In this document: positions 1 to 6,578 of the stretch, piece by piece | Layout: every line of letters starts with the position of its first letter | Position numbering within the stretch: the stretch's first letter is position 1 | NCBI GenBank assembly: GCA_018644745.1 | Contig: JABGPX010000397.1 | Location: 1 to 8,559 of the forward strand | From: Spirochaetales bacterium | Lineage (GTDB): Bacteria > Spirochaetota > Spirochaetia > ARS1246 | Reading direction: 5' to 3' | Length of the DNA stretch: 8,559 bases | Translations under genes and position numbers: made by a program | The notes under the pieces: generated by a model | What the model was told of the DNA's origin: nothing | Database searches by the model: none | The model's input: only the letters and a program-made list of their open reading frames with translations

Positions 1-144
1 CTGTTGATGTGCAGACTCAGCTTTGGTGCCGCTTTAGACATGGAATTGTTACGCTGGGCGCACAGGGATGCCGGTATCGAGCGGGAGCTGCAGGAAATAT
101 TCAAATTCAATGAGTGGGTGCAGTGGTTTTCAGATTATGTATGA
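1..144 (+). CDS. C-terminal end of an unrecognised protein (partial)
   Basis: The frame is open from the first base to a TGA stop at 142-144 and gives 47 residues beginning LLMCRLSFGAALDMELL and ending NEWVQWFSDYV. The start lies outside the window. The composition is that of a soluble protein, amphipathic and probably helical (ELLRWAHRDAGIERELQEIF), with three tryptophans in the last 30 residues. I do not recognise the family and assign no function. Its stop codon lies one base from the stop codon of the convergent rhodanese gene, so the two messages must overlap at their 3' ends. That a real gene ends here is supported by the uninterrupted frame and by the tight fit with the neighbouring stop, but 47 codons is little evidence. 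Confidence 0.5.
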   Translation: MLMCRLSFGAALDMELLRWAHRDAGIERELQEIFKFNEWVQWFSDYV

Positions 145-145
145 A

Positions 146-556
146 TCAGAATGGGTTTGGCCCGCGCACTACCGGCTTTCCCTTCTCTAGCCAATCGATA
201 TAACCCCCGACCAGGACATGTACCCCGTCCACGCCGAGCCCTCTCAGCTTCAGTGCAGCAGCCATACTCGATTCTTCAGCGGGGCAGGCGCAGTAAGCAA
301 TTATCGGGACACCCACTTCCTTCAAGGTCTGCGCCGCTATATCTACACCTGAGAACGGGAGGAGTACGGCGCCGGGGATGTGCCCTTCGGCGTATGAAGC
401 CATATCGCGGATATCGAGAATAACAAGATCGCCGCCGGTAATAAGCTTTTCCAGGGCGGGTATATCTATAAGCATTGCGCCTTCCTGCTTGCCCTTCGCG
501 AATATTCCGCCGGTAATCAGGGAAAGCAGCAGTAGTATGGCCAGTGTTCGTTTCAT
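146..556 (-). CDS. Exported rhodanese-like domain protein
   Basis: A 136-residue single-domain rhodanese-like protein, probably periplasmic or membrane-anchored. Residues 1-20 (MKRTLAILLLLSLITGGIFA) form a signal peptide with a signal peptidase I-like end. There is no lipobox cysteine. The mature protein begins KGKQEG, a charged start often seen in spirochaetal exported proteins. The domain shows LVILDIRDMASYAEGHIPGA (44-63, the rhodanese CH2A/CH1-type motif), the candidate nucleophile Cys89 in YCACPAEESS, and the closing VGGYIDWLEKGKPV (116-129). The loop carries a second cysteine (Cys91) and glutamates where classical sulfurtransferases have Arg/Gly, so thiosulfate sulfurtransferase activity is uncertain. 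The ATG at 556 was chosen over a longer frame from 658 because it begins the signal peptide and has GGAGG four bases upstream. It lies 130 bp downstream of the ferredoxin gene on the same strand. Confidence 0.88.
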   Translation of the reverse strand: MKRTLAILLLLSLITGGIFAKGKQEGAMLIDIPALEKLITGGDLVILDIRDMASYAEGHIPGAVLLPFSGVDIAAQTLKEVGVPIIAYCACPAEESSMAAALKLRGLGVDGVHVLVGGYIDWLEKGKPVVRGPNPF

Positions 557-560
557 AATG

Positions 561-565
561 CCTCC
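561..565 (-). promoter_or_regulatory. Shine-Dalgarno site of the rhodanese gene
   Basis: GGAGG read on the minus strand, four bases before the ATG at 554-556. It decides the start codon, since the longer frame has no signal peptide at its beginning. The site directly abuts a small inverted repeat at 566-582. Confidence 0.75.
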
Positions 566-582
566 GCACGTGTCTTGCGTGC
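566..582 (-). repeat. Small inverted repeat abutting the ribosome binding site
   Basis: GCACG and CGTGC arms (566-570 and 578-582) are separated by seven bases and lie immediately upstream of the GGAGG of the rhodanese gene. In RNA this could form a 5-bp GC-rich stem next to the ribosome binding site, or in DNA it could be an operator half-site pair. The arms are short and chance occurrence is quite possible. Confidence 0.3.
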
Positions 583-648
583 TATCAAAATGTAACCAAT
601 AACGAGCCGGGGGTCTACGACGAAAATTTTGTTTGTAAAATGAAGAAT

Positions 649-666
649 CTCGCAGCAAGCCGCGAG
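649..666 (-). terminator. Possible weak hairpin downstream of the ferredoxin gene
   Basis: CTCGC and GCGAG arms (649-653 and 662-666) with an 8-base loop lie about 20 bases past the ferredoxin stop on the minus strand. The sequence after the stem is only moderately T-rich (ATTCTTCATTTT). It could be a weak intrinsic terminator ending the purL-purQ-ferredoxin message, but the stem is short and the call is tentative. If it does not terminate, the rhodanese gene would be read as part of the same transcript. Confidence 0.3.
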
Positions 667-686
667 GTATGTTTCCTTTACGGGAA

Positions 687-977
687 TCAATCGGAAAGTA
701 AAATTTCTATCTCGATATCCCCGAAAGTATACGATTGGCAGCCGAGACGGACGTTTTCCGGGTTTCCGAGGGCGTCCAGCCGAATCCGCTCGAGAGGACG
801 GATGGGACTTAAGAATTCCGCGCCTTTGAGTACCTTGTATCGGCAAGTTCCGCATTGTGCTTTGCCGCCGCAGACATGCTTTATCTGTACCCCATTTCGC
901 ATAAGGCTGTTGAGTACGGAAATCGCAGCGCTGGTTTCTATCACTTGGCCGGTATTCTTTACAAGGATGCCGGCCAT
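687..977 (-). CDS. 2Fe-2S plant-type ferredoxin domain protein
   Basis: A 96-residue cytoplasmic electron carrier of the plant/adrenodoxin-like 2Fe-2S fold. The four cluster ligands are visible: Cys36, Cys42 and Cys45 in CGGKAQCGTC (spacing C-x5-C-x2-C) and Cys80 in RLGCQS. Residues 1-30 fit the N-terminal beta hairpin and helix (GILVKNTGQVIETSAAISVLNSLMRNG) and the C-terminus is FGDIEIEILL, so the domain is complete and stands alone. The ATG at 977 shares its A with the TGA stop of purQ (TGATG), a layout typical of translational coupling. A longer frame from 1049 would run well into purQ and adds a basic, non-ferredoxin-like N-terminus, so it was rejected. The redox partner is unknown. FGAM synthase itself uses no ferredoxin, so the purine context does not explain the gene. 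Confidence 0.9.
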   Translation of the reverse strand: MAGILVKNTGQVIETSAAISVLNSLMRNGVQIKHVCGGKAQCGTCRYKVLKGAEFLSPIRPLERIRLDALGNPENVRLGCQSYTFGDIEIEILLSD

Positions 978-1723
978 CAGGTACTGCTCGCGGCAAGAAC
1001 GCCGTTTCGAAATATACCGAGCCCGTCTCCCTGGATACCGGAGCGCCATTCGGGATGATTTTCGCGATGGAGATACGCTTCGGGGTGGGGCATTAGTCCT
1101 ATAATTCTACCGGTACTGTCACAGATTCCTGCGATATTATCTTCAGAACCGTTTGGATTTCGTGTTTCGTAGGTCATTGCGATAAGCCGGTCGTCAGCTA
1201 ACCGCTGAGCTATTTCCGGTGACCCGGTGATGAAACGGCCCTCTCCGTGGCGAATAGGCAAATCGAGCGCGGACAACCCTTTTGTCCACACGCACCGGGA
1301 CTCGTGCGGGCAGGCTACCTTTACCCAGCTGTCTTCAAAGACACCGCTCTGGTTATGAATAAGAGACACATCGGGAGTCCAATCACCGGACAGGTTTGGT
1401 AGCACTCCCATTTTCACCAGAACCTGAAATCCGTTGCAGACACCAATAATAAGGCCGCCGTCGGTTACAAACCGGCTGAGTTCTGACTTGAGATTCCGTT
1501 TGAACAGACCGGCGAATACCAGCCCGGATCCCAGGTGATCGCCAAAAGAGAAACCTCCCGGAAATCCGACGATTTGAAACGACCGCAGATAGACGGGATT
1601 ATTGATGAGATCGTTTATGTGAACCCTTTCGGCATCTGATCCAGCGGCTTTGAACGCCGAGGCGAGTTCGCGGTCAGCGTTAATTCCATAACCGGTTATA
1701 ATACAGGTCTTTACCTTTTTCAT
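977..1723 (-). CDS. purQ: Phosphoribosylformylglycinamidine synthase, glutaminase subunit PurQ
   Basis: A class I glutamine amidotransferase of 248 residues. It releases ammonia from glutamine for PurL, which uses it to turn FGAR into FGAM in cytoplasmic purine synthesis. Visible motifs are GFPGGFSFGDHLGSG (53-67, the family signature), the nucleophile Cys96 in GVCNGFQ, and the catalytic His213/Glu215 pair in MPHPEA. The C-terminal HPEWRSGIQGDGLGIFRNGV completes the domain. It is slightly longer than Bacillus-type PurQ (about 225-230) and fits the forms paired with long PurL proteins. I chose the ATG at 1723, two bases after the purL stop, because MKKVKTCIITGYGINAD begins where PurQ proteins normally do. 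A GTG at 1747, overlapping purL by 22 bases, would add eight residues and cannot be excluded. An AAAGGA sequence lies 14 bases before the ATG, rather far for a ribosome binding site, which suggests coupling to purL translation. Confidence 0.96.
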   Translation of the reverse strand: MKKVKTCIITGYGINADRELASAFKAAGSDAERVHINDLINNPVYLRSFQIVGFPGGFSFGDHLGSGLVFAGLFKRNLKSELSRFVTDGGLIIGVCNGFQVLVKMGVLPNLSGDWTPDVSLIHNQSGVFEDSWVKVACPHESRCVWTKGLSALDLPIRHGEGRFITGSPEIAQRLADDRLIAMTYETRNPNGSEDNIAGICDSTGRIIGLMPHPEAYLHRENHPEWRSGIQGDGLGIFRNGVLAASST

Positions 1724-1725
1724 CT

Positions 1726-4692
1726 TTAGATAACGAATCCTTTCCACGCCTCTTCAATAGCCGGCAGGTCTGTATTTAAAACTGCTGTATCTCCCCGGTT
1801 TATCACAAACGCGCTTGTTTCGTTTACCATGCCGATCTGCTGAAGATCGGATACCGAGCAGAGCTCAAGAAATCGATCTTTATGTAAAGGATCGATACTG
1901 ATTACAAATCGTGATGGAGATTCGCAGAAAAGAAGCCGTGGGCTTTCCATCTCCTCATTGGTCCTCGGAATAAGCTCTATATCGATAGACACACCTACTC
2001 TGCCGCCGAGGGCCGACTCGGCGATAGCCACAGCAATACCCCCTTCGGAGATATCATGGCAGGAAGAGAGCAATCCCTCTACGGCTGCTAGATGCAGTTT
2101 TTTATATAGATTCAGCGCAGTAGGAAAATCTACTACCGGGCATCCGCTCATCTCGATCTCATGGATTTTTTCATACATCGAACCGCCCAGTTCGCCTCGG
2201 GTTTTTCCCGCCGCGAAGATGAGATCACCGGGTTTATGGAAATCTGTATTTACTGCTTTTCTCAAGTCCTTAATAATGCCCATAAGCGACACAAGCAGGG
2301 TGGGTCTTACAGAGACTTTCTTCCCTTCCAGCACGGCGTCGTTTTTCATCGAGTCTTTTCCGGATATTAGAGGCAATCCATAGGCCAGACAGGCGTCCTG
2401 CAGACCACGGCACGCCCTTACCAGCTGGGCCATCTTATACGCCCCGTCCGGTGCGGATGCTGATTCAACCGGATCGGGCCAGCAGAAATTATCAAGCGCC
2501 GCCGCGGTCTCCGGATCTCCGCCCAGGGCTATGTGGGCCCGGAACGCCTCATCAACCGCGCACGCGGCCATGTTATATGTATCGATGTCTCCGTACCTGG
2601 GGCAGACGCCGTGGGTTACCGTAAGCCCGCGATTGGAATCCGGTTTCGGTCGCAGAACGGCTCCGTCGCTCGGAGCGTCCTGGCGTGAACCCGCGAAGGG
2701 TTTGATTACAGATTGAGCCTGTACCTCGTGGTCGTACTGGCGTATAAGCGCCTCTTTCGAGGCGATGTTCGGCTCCCGTAGCAGCCGCAGCAGGTCTACG
2801 GATATCTGGTCTGAGAACTGCTCTACCGGCATTTCTTTTCGCGTCGGGGGAGTCCACCGCGCCTGGAGGTTCATGACCGGAAGCCCGTCGTGGAGAAACT
2901 CCACCGACAGGTGAGCGACCTTTTTTTCCACGTGAAATATTTCAATCAACCCGGTATCGGTGAATTCACCTACTACCGTCGCTTCAACATCTCTTCTGGC
3001 AGCGAGTTCGAGGAACTCTTCGATGGTGTCGGACGAAATCGAGAGGCTCATCCGTTCCTGAGATTCGGATACGAGGATCTCCCAGGGAGCAAGCCCCTGA
3101 TACTTAAGGGGACATTTGTCGAGATAGATTTTTATTCCGCCTGCCAGCTCAGCCATCTCGCCCAGGGAGGAGGAAAGCCCGCCAGCCCCGTTATCGGTAA
3201 TTCCTTTATATAGCTGCAGATCTCGAGCTTCCGTGAGAAGGTCACCCATTTTTTTCTGGGTTATAGGGTCTCCAATTTGAACCGCCGAAGTGGGTGAAGT
3301 CTCATCAAGAGCAAGAGAGGAGAAGGTGGCTCCGTGGATTCCGTCTTTTCCGATTCTCCCGCCGACCATTACTGCAAGATCGCCTGAATCTATGTGTTTA
3401 ATCCACGAACCTTCACCGTCGATCCGCGCGGGCAGTATTCCGCCAGTGCCGCAGAACACCAATGGTTTTCCGACATAACTCTCATCGAAGAGAAAAGCGC
3501 CCGCGACAACGGGAATTCCCGATTGGTTTCCCCCGTCTATAATACCGTGATGTACTCCGTTCATGACGCGAACCGGGTGGAGCAGTCCGGCCGGAATATC
3601 TTCGCGGGGTGTATCCGGCTCGCCGAAGCAGAGCACATTGGTATTGAAAATCGGCCTGGCACCTTTTCCCGTGCCGAGTATATCCCTGTTAACACCGACA
3701 ATTCCGGTAATCGCACCGCCGTATGGGTCCAGAGCCGACGGAGAATTATGAGTTTCCACTTTGAAGCAGACCAGAGTATCCTTGTCGAACTCTATTACAC
3801 CGGAATCGTCGTGGAAAACCGATCGAAGGAAATCTCTTTTTTCGGAGAGATCTTCGGTAGTCTGGCGGATATATGTGCTGAAAAGCGAATCGATAATGTC
3901 TACGTTTCCGCTTTCCGTATACTCGACGCGAGCATTGAGTATCTTATGCTTGCAGTGTTCTGACCATGTCTGAGCAATCATCTCGAGTTCTACGTCCGTG
4001 GCTTCGGCAGGCAGTCCGGCGCGGAGTCGGTCTTCTTTCACCGCTGAATCAGAATAATAGCGCTGTATGGCTTCCATCTCTTTGGCGGTTAATGCAAGCA
4101 GTCTCTGTTTGGAGAGCATCTCGAGGGCATCGGTATCAAGACCGGATAATTGTATTGTTGAAACCTCGAGCGAGCTCGGTGCGATTGTATGCGGGTAGAG
4201 ATCCGGAAGCCGGTCGCCTTGGTCCCATTGCTCTCTGGATAACACTTCAGCATTTTGGATGAGCGGATTGTGAAGAAGGCCGCGGATATCATCGACATCC
4301 GTTTTGGAAATTTTTTCGAAGCAGAATACATACTGCCTGGCCGTTTGAATCGTAAATAATCCAGCCCCCTTCAGGGCACTCTCAATTGCATCTCTCGCGG
4401 TGAGGGCGACCGGGTCTGTAACCCCTGCTTTGGATGTAACTTCGATAATATATGACCAATCAGGAACATCTATACTGTCCGCAGCAGGTGATGCTGAACA
4501 GAATTGAGCAACCGGATCGGATAATAATTCTGCGGCCAGCTCTAGGGTGAGCAGGTCTTCCCTGTTGACCAGATATGTGTCGACTACCGCGAGGTCGGAT
4601 ACATCCACGCGAAGGCCTCGCTTGATCGTCTGCAGTACCCGGTGAGCTCTGCCGTCAAGTTGGTGGTGTTTATAGAAGACTTCATAGCGCAT
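1726..4692 (-). CDS. purL: Phosphoribosylformylglycinamidine synthase, synthetase subunit PurL (long form)
   Basis: A 988-residue ATP-dependent synthetase subunit of FGAM synthase (FGAR + ammonia + ATP to FGAM). It is longer than Bacillus-type PurL (about 740) and shorter than the fused enterobacterial enzyme (about 1300), because it has the N-terminal domain but no glutaminase. Residues 1-65 and 79-155 look like two PurS-like halves. A linker domain of about 185-258 contains QTWSEHCKHK (241-250). The first AIR-synthase-like half has KVETHNSPSALDPYGG (311-326), GVNRDILGTGKGARPI (333-348) and TDNGAGGLSSSLGEMAELAGG (499-519). The second half has YDHEVQ (653-658), ISGKDSMKND (776-785) and CHDISEGGIAVAIAES (878-893). 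All are typical of the SPSALDPYGG-type PurL found, for example, in Geobacter-like genomes (from memory). The glutaminase is supplied by purQ, two bases downstream. No clear ribosome binding site precedes the ATG at 4692. Confidence 0.96.
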   Translation of the reverse strand: MRYEVFYKHHQLDGRAHRVLQTIKRGLRVDVSDLAVVDTYLVNREDLLTLELAAELLSDPVAQFCSASPAADSIDVPDWSYIIEVTSKAGVTDPVALTARDAIESALKGAGLFTIQTARQYVFCFEKISKTDVDDIRGLLHNPLIQNAEVLSREQWDQGDRLPDLYPHTIAPSSLEVSTIQLSGLDTDALEMLSKQRLLALTAKEMEAIQRYYSDSAVKEDRLRAGLPAEATDVELEMIAQTWSEHCKHKILNARVEYTESGNVDIIDSLFSTYIRQTTEDLSEKRDFLRSVFHDDSGVIEFDKDTLVCFKVETHNSPSALDPYGGAITGIVGVNRDILGTGKGARPIFNTNVLCFGEPDTPREDIPAGLLHPVRVMNGVHHGIIDGGNQSGIPVVAGAFLFDESYVGKPLVFCGTGGILPARIDGEGSWIKHIDSGDLAVMVGGRIGKDGIHGATFSSLALDETSPTSAVQIGDPITQKKMGDLLTEARDLQLYKGITDNGAGGLSSSLGEMAELAGGIKIYLDKCPLKYQGLAPWEILVSESQERMSLSISSDTIEEFLELAARRDVEATVVGEFTDTGLIEIFHVEKKVAHLSVEFLHDGLPVMNLQARWTPPTRKEMPVEQFSDQISVDLLRLLREPNIASKEALIRQYDHEVQAQSVIKPFAGSRQDAPSDGAVLRPKPDSNRGLTVTHGVCPRYGDIDTYNMAACAVDEAFRAHIALGGDPETAAALDNFCWPDPVESASAPDGAYKMAQLVRACRGLQDACLAYGLPLISGKDSMKNDAVLEGKKVSVRPTLLVSLMGIIKDLRKAVNTDFHKPGDLIFAAGKTRGELGGSMYEKIHEIEMSGCPVVDFPTALNLYKKLHLAAVEGLLSSCHDISEGGIAVAIAESALGGRVGVSIDIELIPRTNEEMESPRLLFCESPSRFVISIDPLHKDRFLELCSVSDLQQIGMVNETSAFVINRGDTAVLNTDLPAIEEAWKGFVI

Positions 4693-4800
4693 GTATGGCC
4701 CGGATACTAACAGAAAATCCGTTTACTAATAAACCCCCGGGTTTTTACCGAAAATATAAGGAACGGGCAATACTATCCAGGCCTTGATGGAGCCGTAGTT
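4693..4800. promoter_or_regulatory. Divergent intergenic region between purL and the ptsN-like gene
   Basis: These 108 bases must carry promoters for both directions. On the plus strand TATAAG (4755-4760) could be a -10 element for the ptsN-like gene, though no good -35 is seen 17 bases upstream. On the minus strand TAGTAT lies about 12 bases before the purL ATG and would give a nearly leaderless message. An imperfect palindrome with AAACCC and GGGTTT arms separated by CC occupies 4731-4744 and could be an operator. No PurR box of the Bacillus (CCGAAC-type) or E. coli (ACGCAAACGTTTGCGT) form and no guanine riboswitch was recognised. Confidence 0.4.
4786..4792 (+). promoter_or_regulatory. Shine-Dalgarno site of the ptsN-like gene
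   Basis: GATGGAG ends eight bases before the ATG at 4801, a normal spacing. It supports that start codon. Confidence 0.6.
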
Positions 4801-5289
4801 ATGGAGAAAATAAGCTGCTTTACCCATGGAACCGTGGTTTGCGATCTCGAAAGTTCGGATAAATTTTCTGCGATTCATGAGCTTTTGCGCAACGCGCCAG
4901 TTTTCAGGGATGTTGAAAATATTGATTATCTCGAACGAGCGGTTATTCAGCGCGAACAGCTCCAGAGCACCGGTCTCGGAAACGGTATTGCTGTTGCCCA
5001 CGGTAAGACACCGGCGGTGGGAAACATCGTAATGGCTCTTGGAATTTCGAGAAACGGTATTCAGTTCGAGGCGATGGACGGGCTGCCGGTTCATTTCCTT
5101 TTTCTGGTGGCCAACCCGCCGGGAATGCAGCTTGAATATCTGCTTGCTCTCTCTGTGCTTATTCGGGTGATTCGGGATGATCGCTTTCGGGATGAATTAC
5201 TGACCTGTTTCGACCCTTTTGAAATTGAAAAGCGCCTGAGTGATGGATTCCGCGCTTCGATGATTCGCCGCGGATACCCGTTCAACTAG
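4801..5289 (+). CDS. PTS EIIA type-2 domain protein, PtsN-like
   Basis: A 162-residue single-domain cytoplasmic protein of the fructose/mannitol EIIA family, closest in pattern to the nitrogen-PTS regulator PtsN (EIIA-Ntr). The key stretch REQLQSTGLGNGIAVAHGKT (51-70) matches the PtsN signature STGIGNGIAIPHGK, with His67 as the phosphoryl-accepting residue. The proline normally before the histidine is alanine. The later segment PVHFLFLVANPPGMQLEYLLALSVLIRVIRDDRF has the family's central strand and helix. There is no EIIB, EIIC or other PTS partner in the window, so a regulatory role is more likely than sugar transport, but the target cannot be read from the sequence. The gene is divergent from purL and convergent with lysA, so it is probably transcribed alone. 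The start is supported by GATGGAG eight bases upstream. Confidence 0.88.
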   Translation: MEKISCFTHGTVVCDLESSDKFSAIHELLRNAPVFRDVENIDYLERAVIQREQLQSTGLGNGIAVAHGKTPAVGNIVMALGISRNGIQFEAMDGLPVHFLFLVANPPGMQLEYLLALSVLIRVIRDDRFRDELLTCFDPFEIEKRLSDGFRASMIRRGYPFN

Positions 5290-5293
5290 CCGG

Positions 5294-6556
5294 CTATTCT
5301 GCTTTCAGACCCGGATAATTCACGGTAGCGAAATAATCCGCCGCGGTTTCCGCTCTTCTAATCTGCTTAACGCTGCCGTCTTTCTTCAGAAGCAATTCCG
5401 CCGATCTGAGCTTGCCGTTGTAATTGAATCCCATTGAATGCCCATGCGCACCGGAGTTGTGAATTACTATCAAATCGCCGATTTCTATTTCCGGAAGTTT
5501 TCTGTCGATCGCAAACTTATCGTTATTTTCACATAAAGAACCCGAGACATCATATACATGATCCAGCGGGGAGTTCTCTTTGCCAGGCACTGTTATATGG
5601 TGATGAGCGCCGTACATACCCGGCCGCATCAGGTTGGCCATACAGGAGTCCAGACCCACGTATGATTTGTATGTCTCTTTTTTGTGAAGAACTCTGCTTA
5701 CCAGGTAGCCGTGAGGGCCGGTAACCATACGTCCGCATTCCATTACTACACGTATAGGAGCCAGGCCTTTCGCCTCGATTTTCTCCGAATAACGCTTCTT
5801 CACCCCTTCCGAAACCAATGCCATGTCGACGGCTTTTTCACCCGGGTTGTATGGTATGCCTACGCCTCCACCAAGATTTACGAACTCGATCCGCGCTCCT
5901 GTCTTCTCCGTAATCTCTGAGACCAGGTCAAAAAGAATGGCTGCGGTTTCGACAAAGTATTCCGGGTTCAGCTCATTGGAGGCAACCATGGTGTGGAGGC
6001 CGAATCGTTTGACGCCTTTTTCCTTAAGAATACGATACCCCTCAATAACCTGCTCGCGGGTGAAGCCGTATTTTGCCTCCTGAGGTTCCCCGATTATCGC
6101 ATTGCCCTCTTTCAGGGGACCCGGATTGTAGCGGATACAGATAAGTTCCGGTAAACCGGCGTTCTTATCCAGATATTCGATGTGAGTTATATCGTCGAGA
6201 TTTATTATAGCGCCAAGTTCGCGGGCCTTTGCATATTCAGTTGCCGGTGTATCGTTCGAACTGAACATGATCTGCTCACCGGTGATACCCGCGGCCTGCG
6301 CGAGAAGGAGTTCGGGCAGTGACGAGCAGTCAGCACCCATACCTTCCTGCCGCACGATATCGAGAATGTACGGATTCGGCAATGCCTTAACCGCATAATA
6401 ATTGGTGAATCCGCCATTGACCCAAGCAAAGGCTTTTACGAAATCCTTTGCTGTCCGTCTGATAGCCGCCTCATCATAAATATGAAATGGTGTAGGGTAT
6501 TCTTCTGTTATTGATTCGAGCCGTTCTTTGGTGAAGGGGAGCGTATTGTTTTCCAT
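5294..6556 (-). CDS. lysA: Diaminopimelate decarboxylase
   Basis: A 420-residue fold-type III PLP enzyme that decarboxylates meso-diaminopimelate to L-lysine in the cytoplasm. Lys57 in NYYAVKALPNP is the PLP Schiff-base lysine. FVNLGGGVGIPY (225-236) is the phosphate-binding glycine loop, and VMECGRMVTGP (271-281) and MRPGMYGAHH (310-319) are family motifs. Cys342/Glu343 in GSLCENNDKF correspond to the catalytic Cys-Glu of the CES motif. Two places differ from the textbook enzyme: HTMVAS (188-193) replaces the H-x-GS motif, and SGAHGHSMGFNYN (368-380) has His where many enzymes have Tyr in GAYG. From memory these are shared by a LysA subfamily found in clostridia and Bacteroidetes, so the enzyme is probably active. 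Arginine decarboxylase and carboxynorspermidine decarboxylase are the related alternatives. The ATG at 6556 is preceded by AGAGG with about six bases spacing. No other lysine gene is adjacent. Confidence 0.93.
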   Translation of the reverse strand: MENNTLPFTKERLESITEEYPTPFHIYDEAAIRRTAKDFVKAFAWVNGGFTNYYAVKALPNPYILDIVRQEGMGADCSSLPELLLAQAAGITGEQIMFSSNDTPATEYAKARELGAIINLDDITHIEYLDKNAGLPELICIRYNPGPLKEGNAIIGEPQEAKYGFTREQVIEGYRILKEKGVKRFGLHTMVASNELNPEYFVETAAILFDLVSEITEKTGARIEFVNLGGGVGIPYNPGEKAVDMALVSEGVKKRYSEKIEAKGLAPIRVVMECGRMVTGPHGYLVSRVLHKKETYKSYVGLDSCMANLMRPGMYGAHHHITVPGKENSPLDHVYDVSGSLCENNDKFAIDRKLPEIEIGDLIVIHNSGAHGHSMGFNYNGKLRSAELLLKKDGSVKQIRRAETAADYFATVNYPGLKAE

Positions 6557-6562
6557 TTTTTG

Positions 6563-6567
6563 CCTCT
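6563..6567 (-). promoter_or_regulatory. Shine-Dalgarno site of lysA
   Basis: AGAGG on the minus strand, six bases before the ATG at 6554-6556. It confirms the lysA start. Confidence 0.7.
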
Positions 6568-6578
6568 AAAGTGATGAG

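Noticed and set aside
553..996. A 147-codon minus-strand frame covering the ferredoxin gene and the gap before the rhodanese gene.
   Set aside because: It overlaps the ferredoxin gene in another frame and its translation has the basic, Arg/Pro-rich look of a shadow frame.
977..1747. PurQ start at the GTG at 1747, overlapping purL by 22 bases.
   Set aside because: It adds MERIRYLK before the normal PurQ N-terminus. The ATG at 1723 fits the family and sits two bases after the purL stop. It was kept only as an alternative.
3394..3963. A 189-codon open frame on the plus strand opposite purL.
   Set aside because: It lies wholly inside purL on the opposite strand, matches no recognisable family and has no ribosome binding site. 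The purL frame carries all the conserved motifs.
4693..4800. A purine riboswitch or a known PurR box before purL.
   Set aside because: The 108 bases are shared by two divergent genes, no conserved purine-riboswitch core was recognised and no match to the E. coli or Bacillus purine operators was found.
4726..5094. A 122-codon minus-strand frame upstream of purL.
   Set aside because: It lies mostly opposite the ptsN-like gene, which has a convincing family motif and ribosome binding site. This frame shows no recognisable domain.
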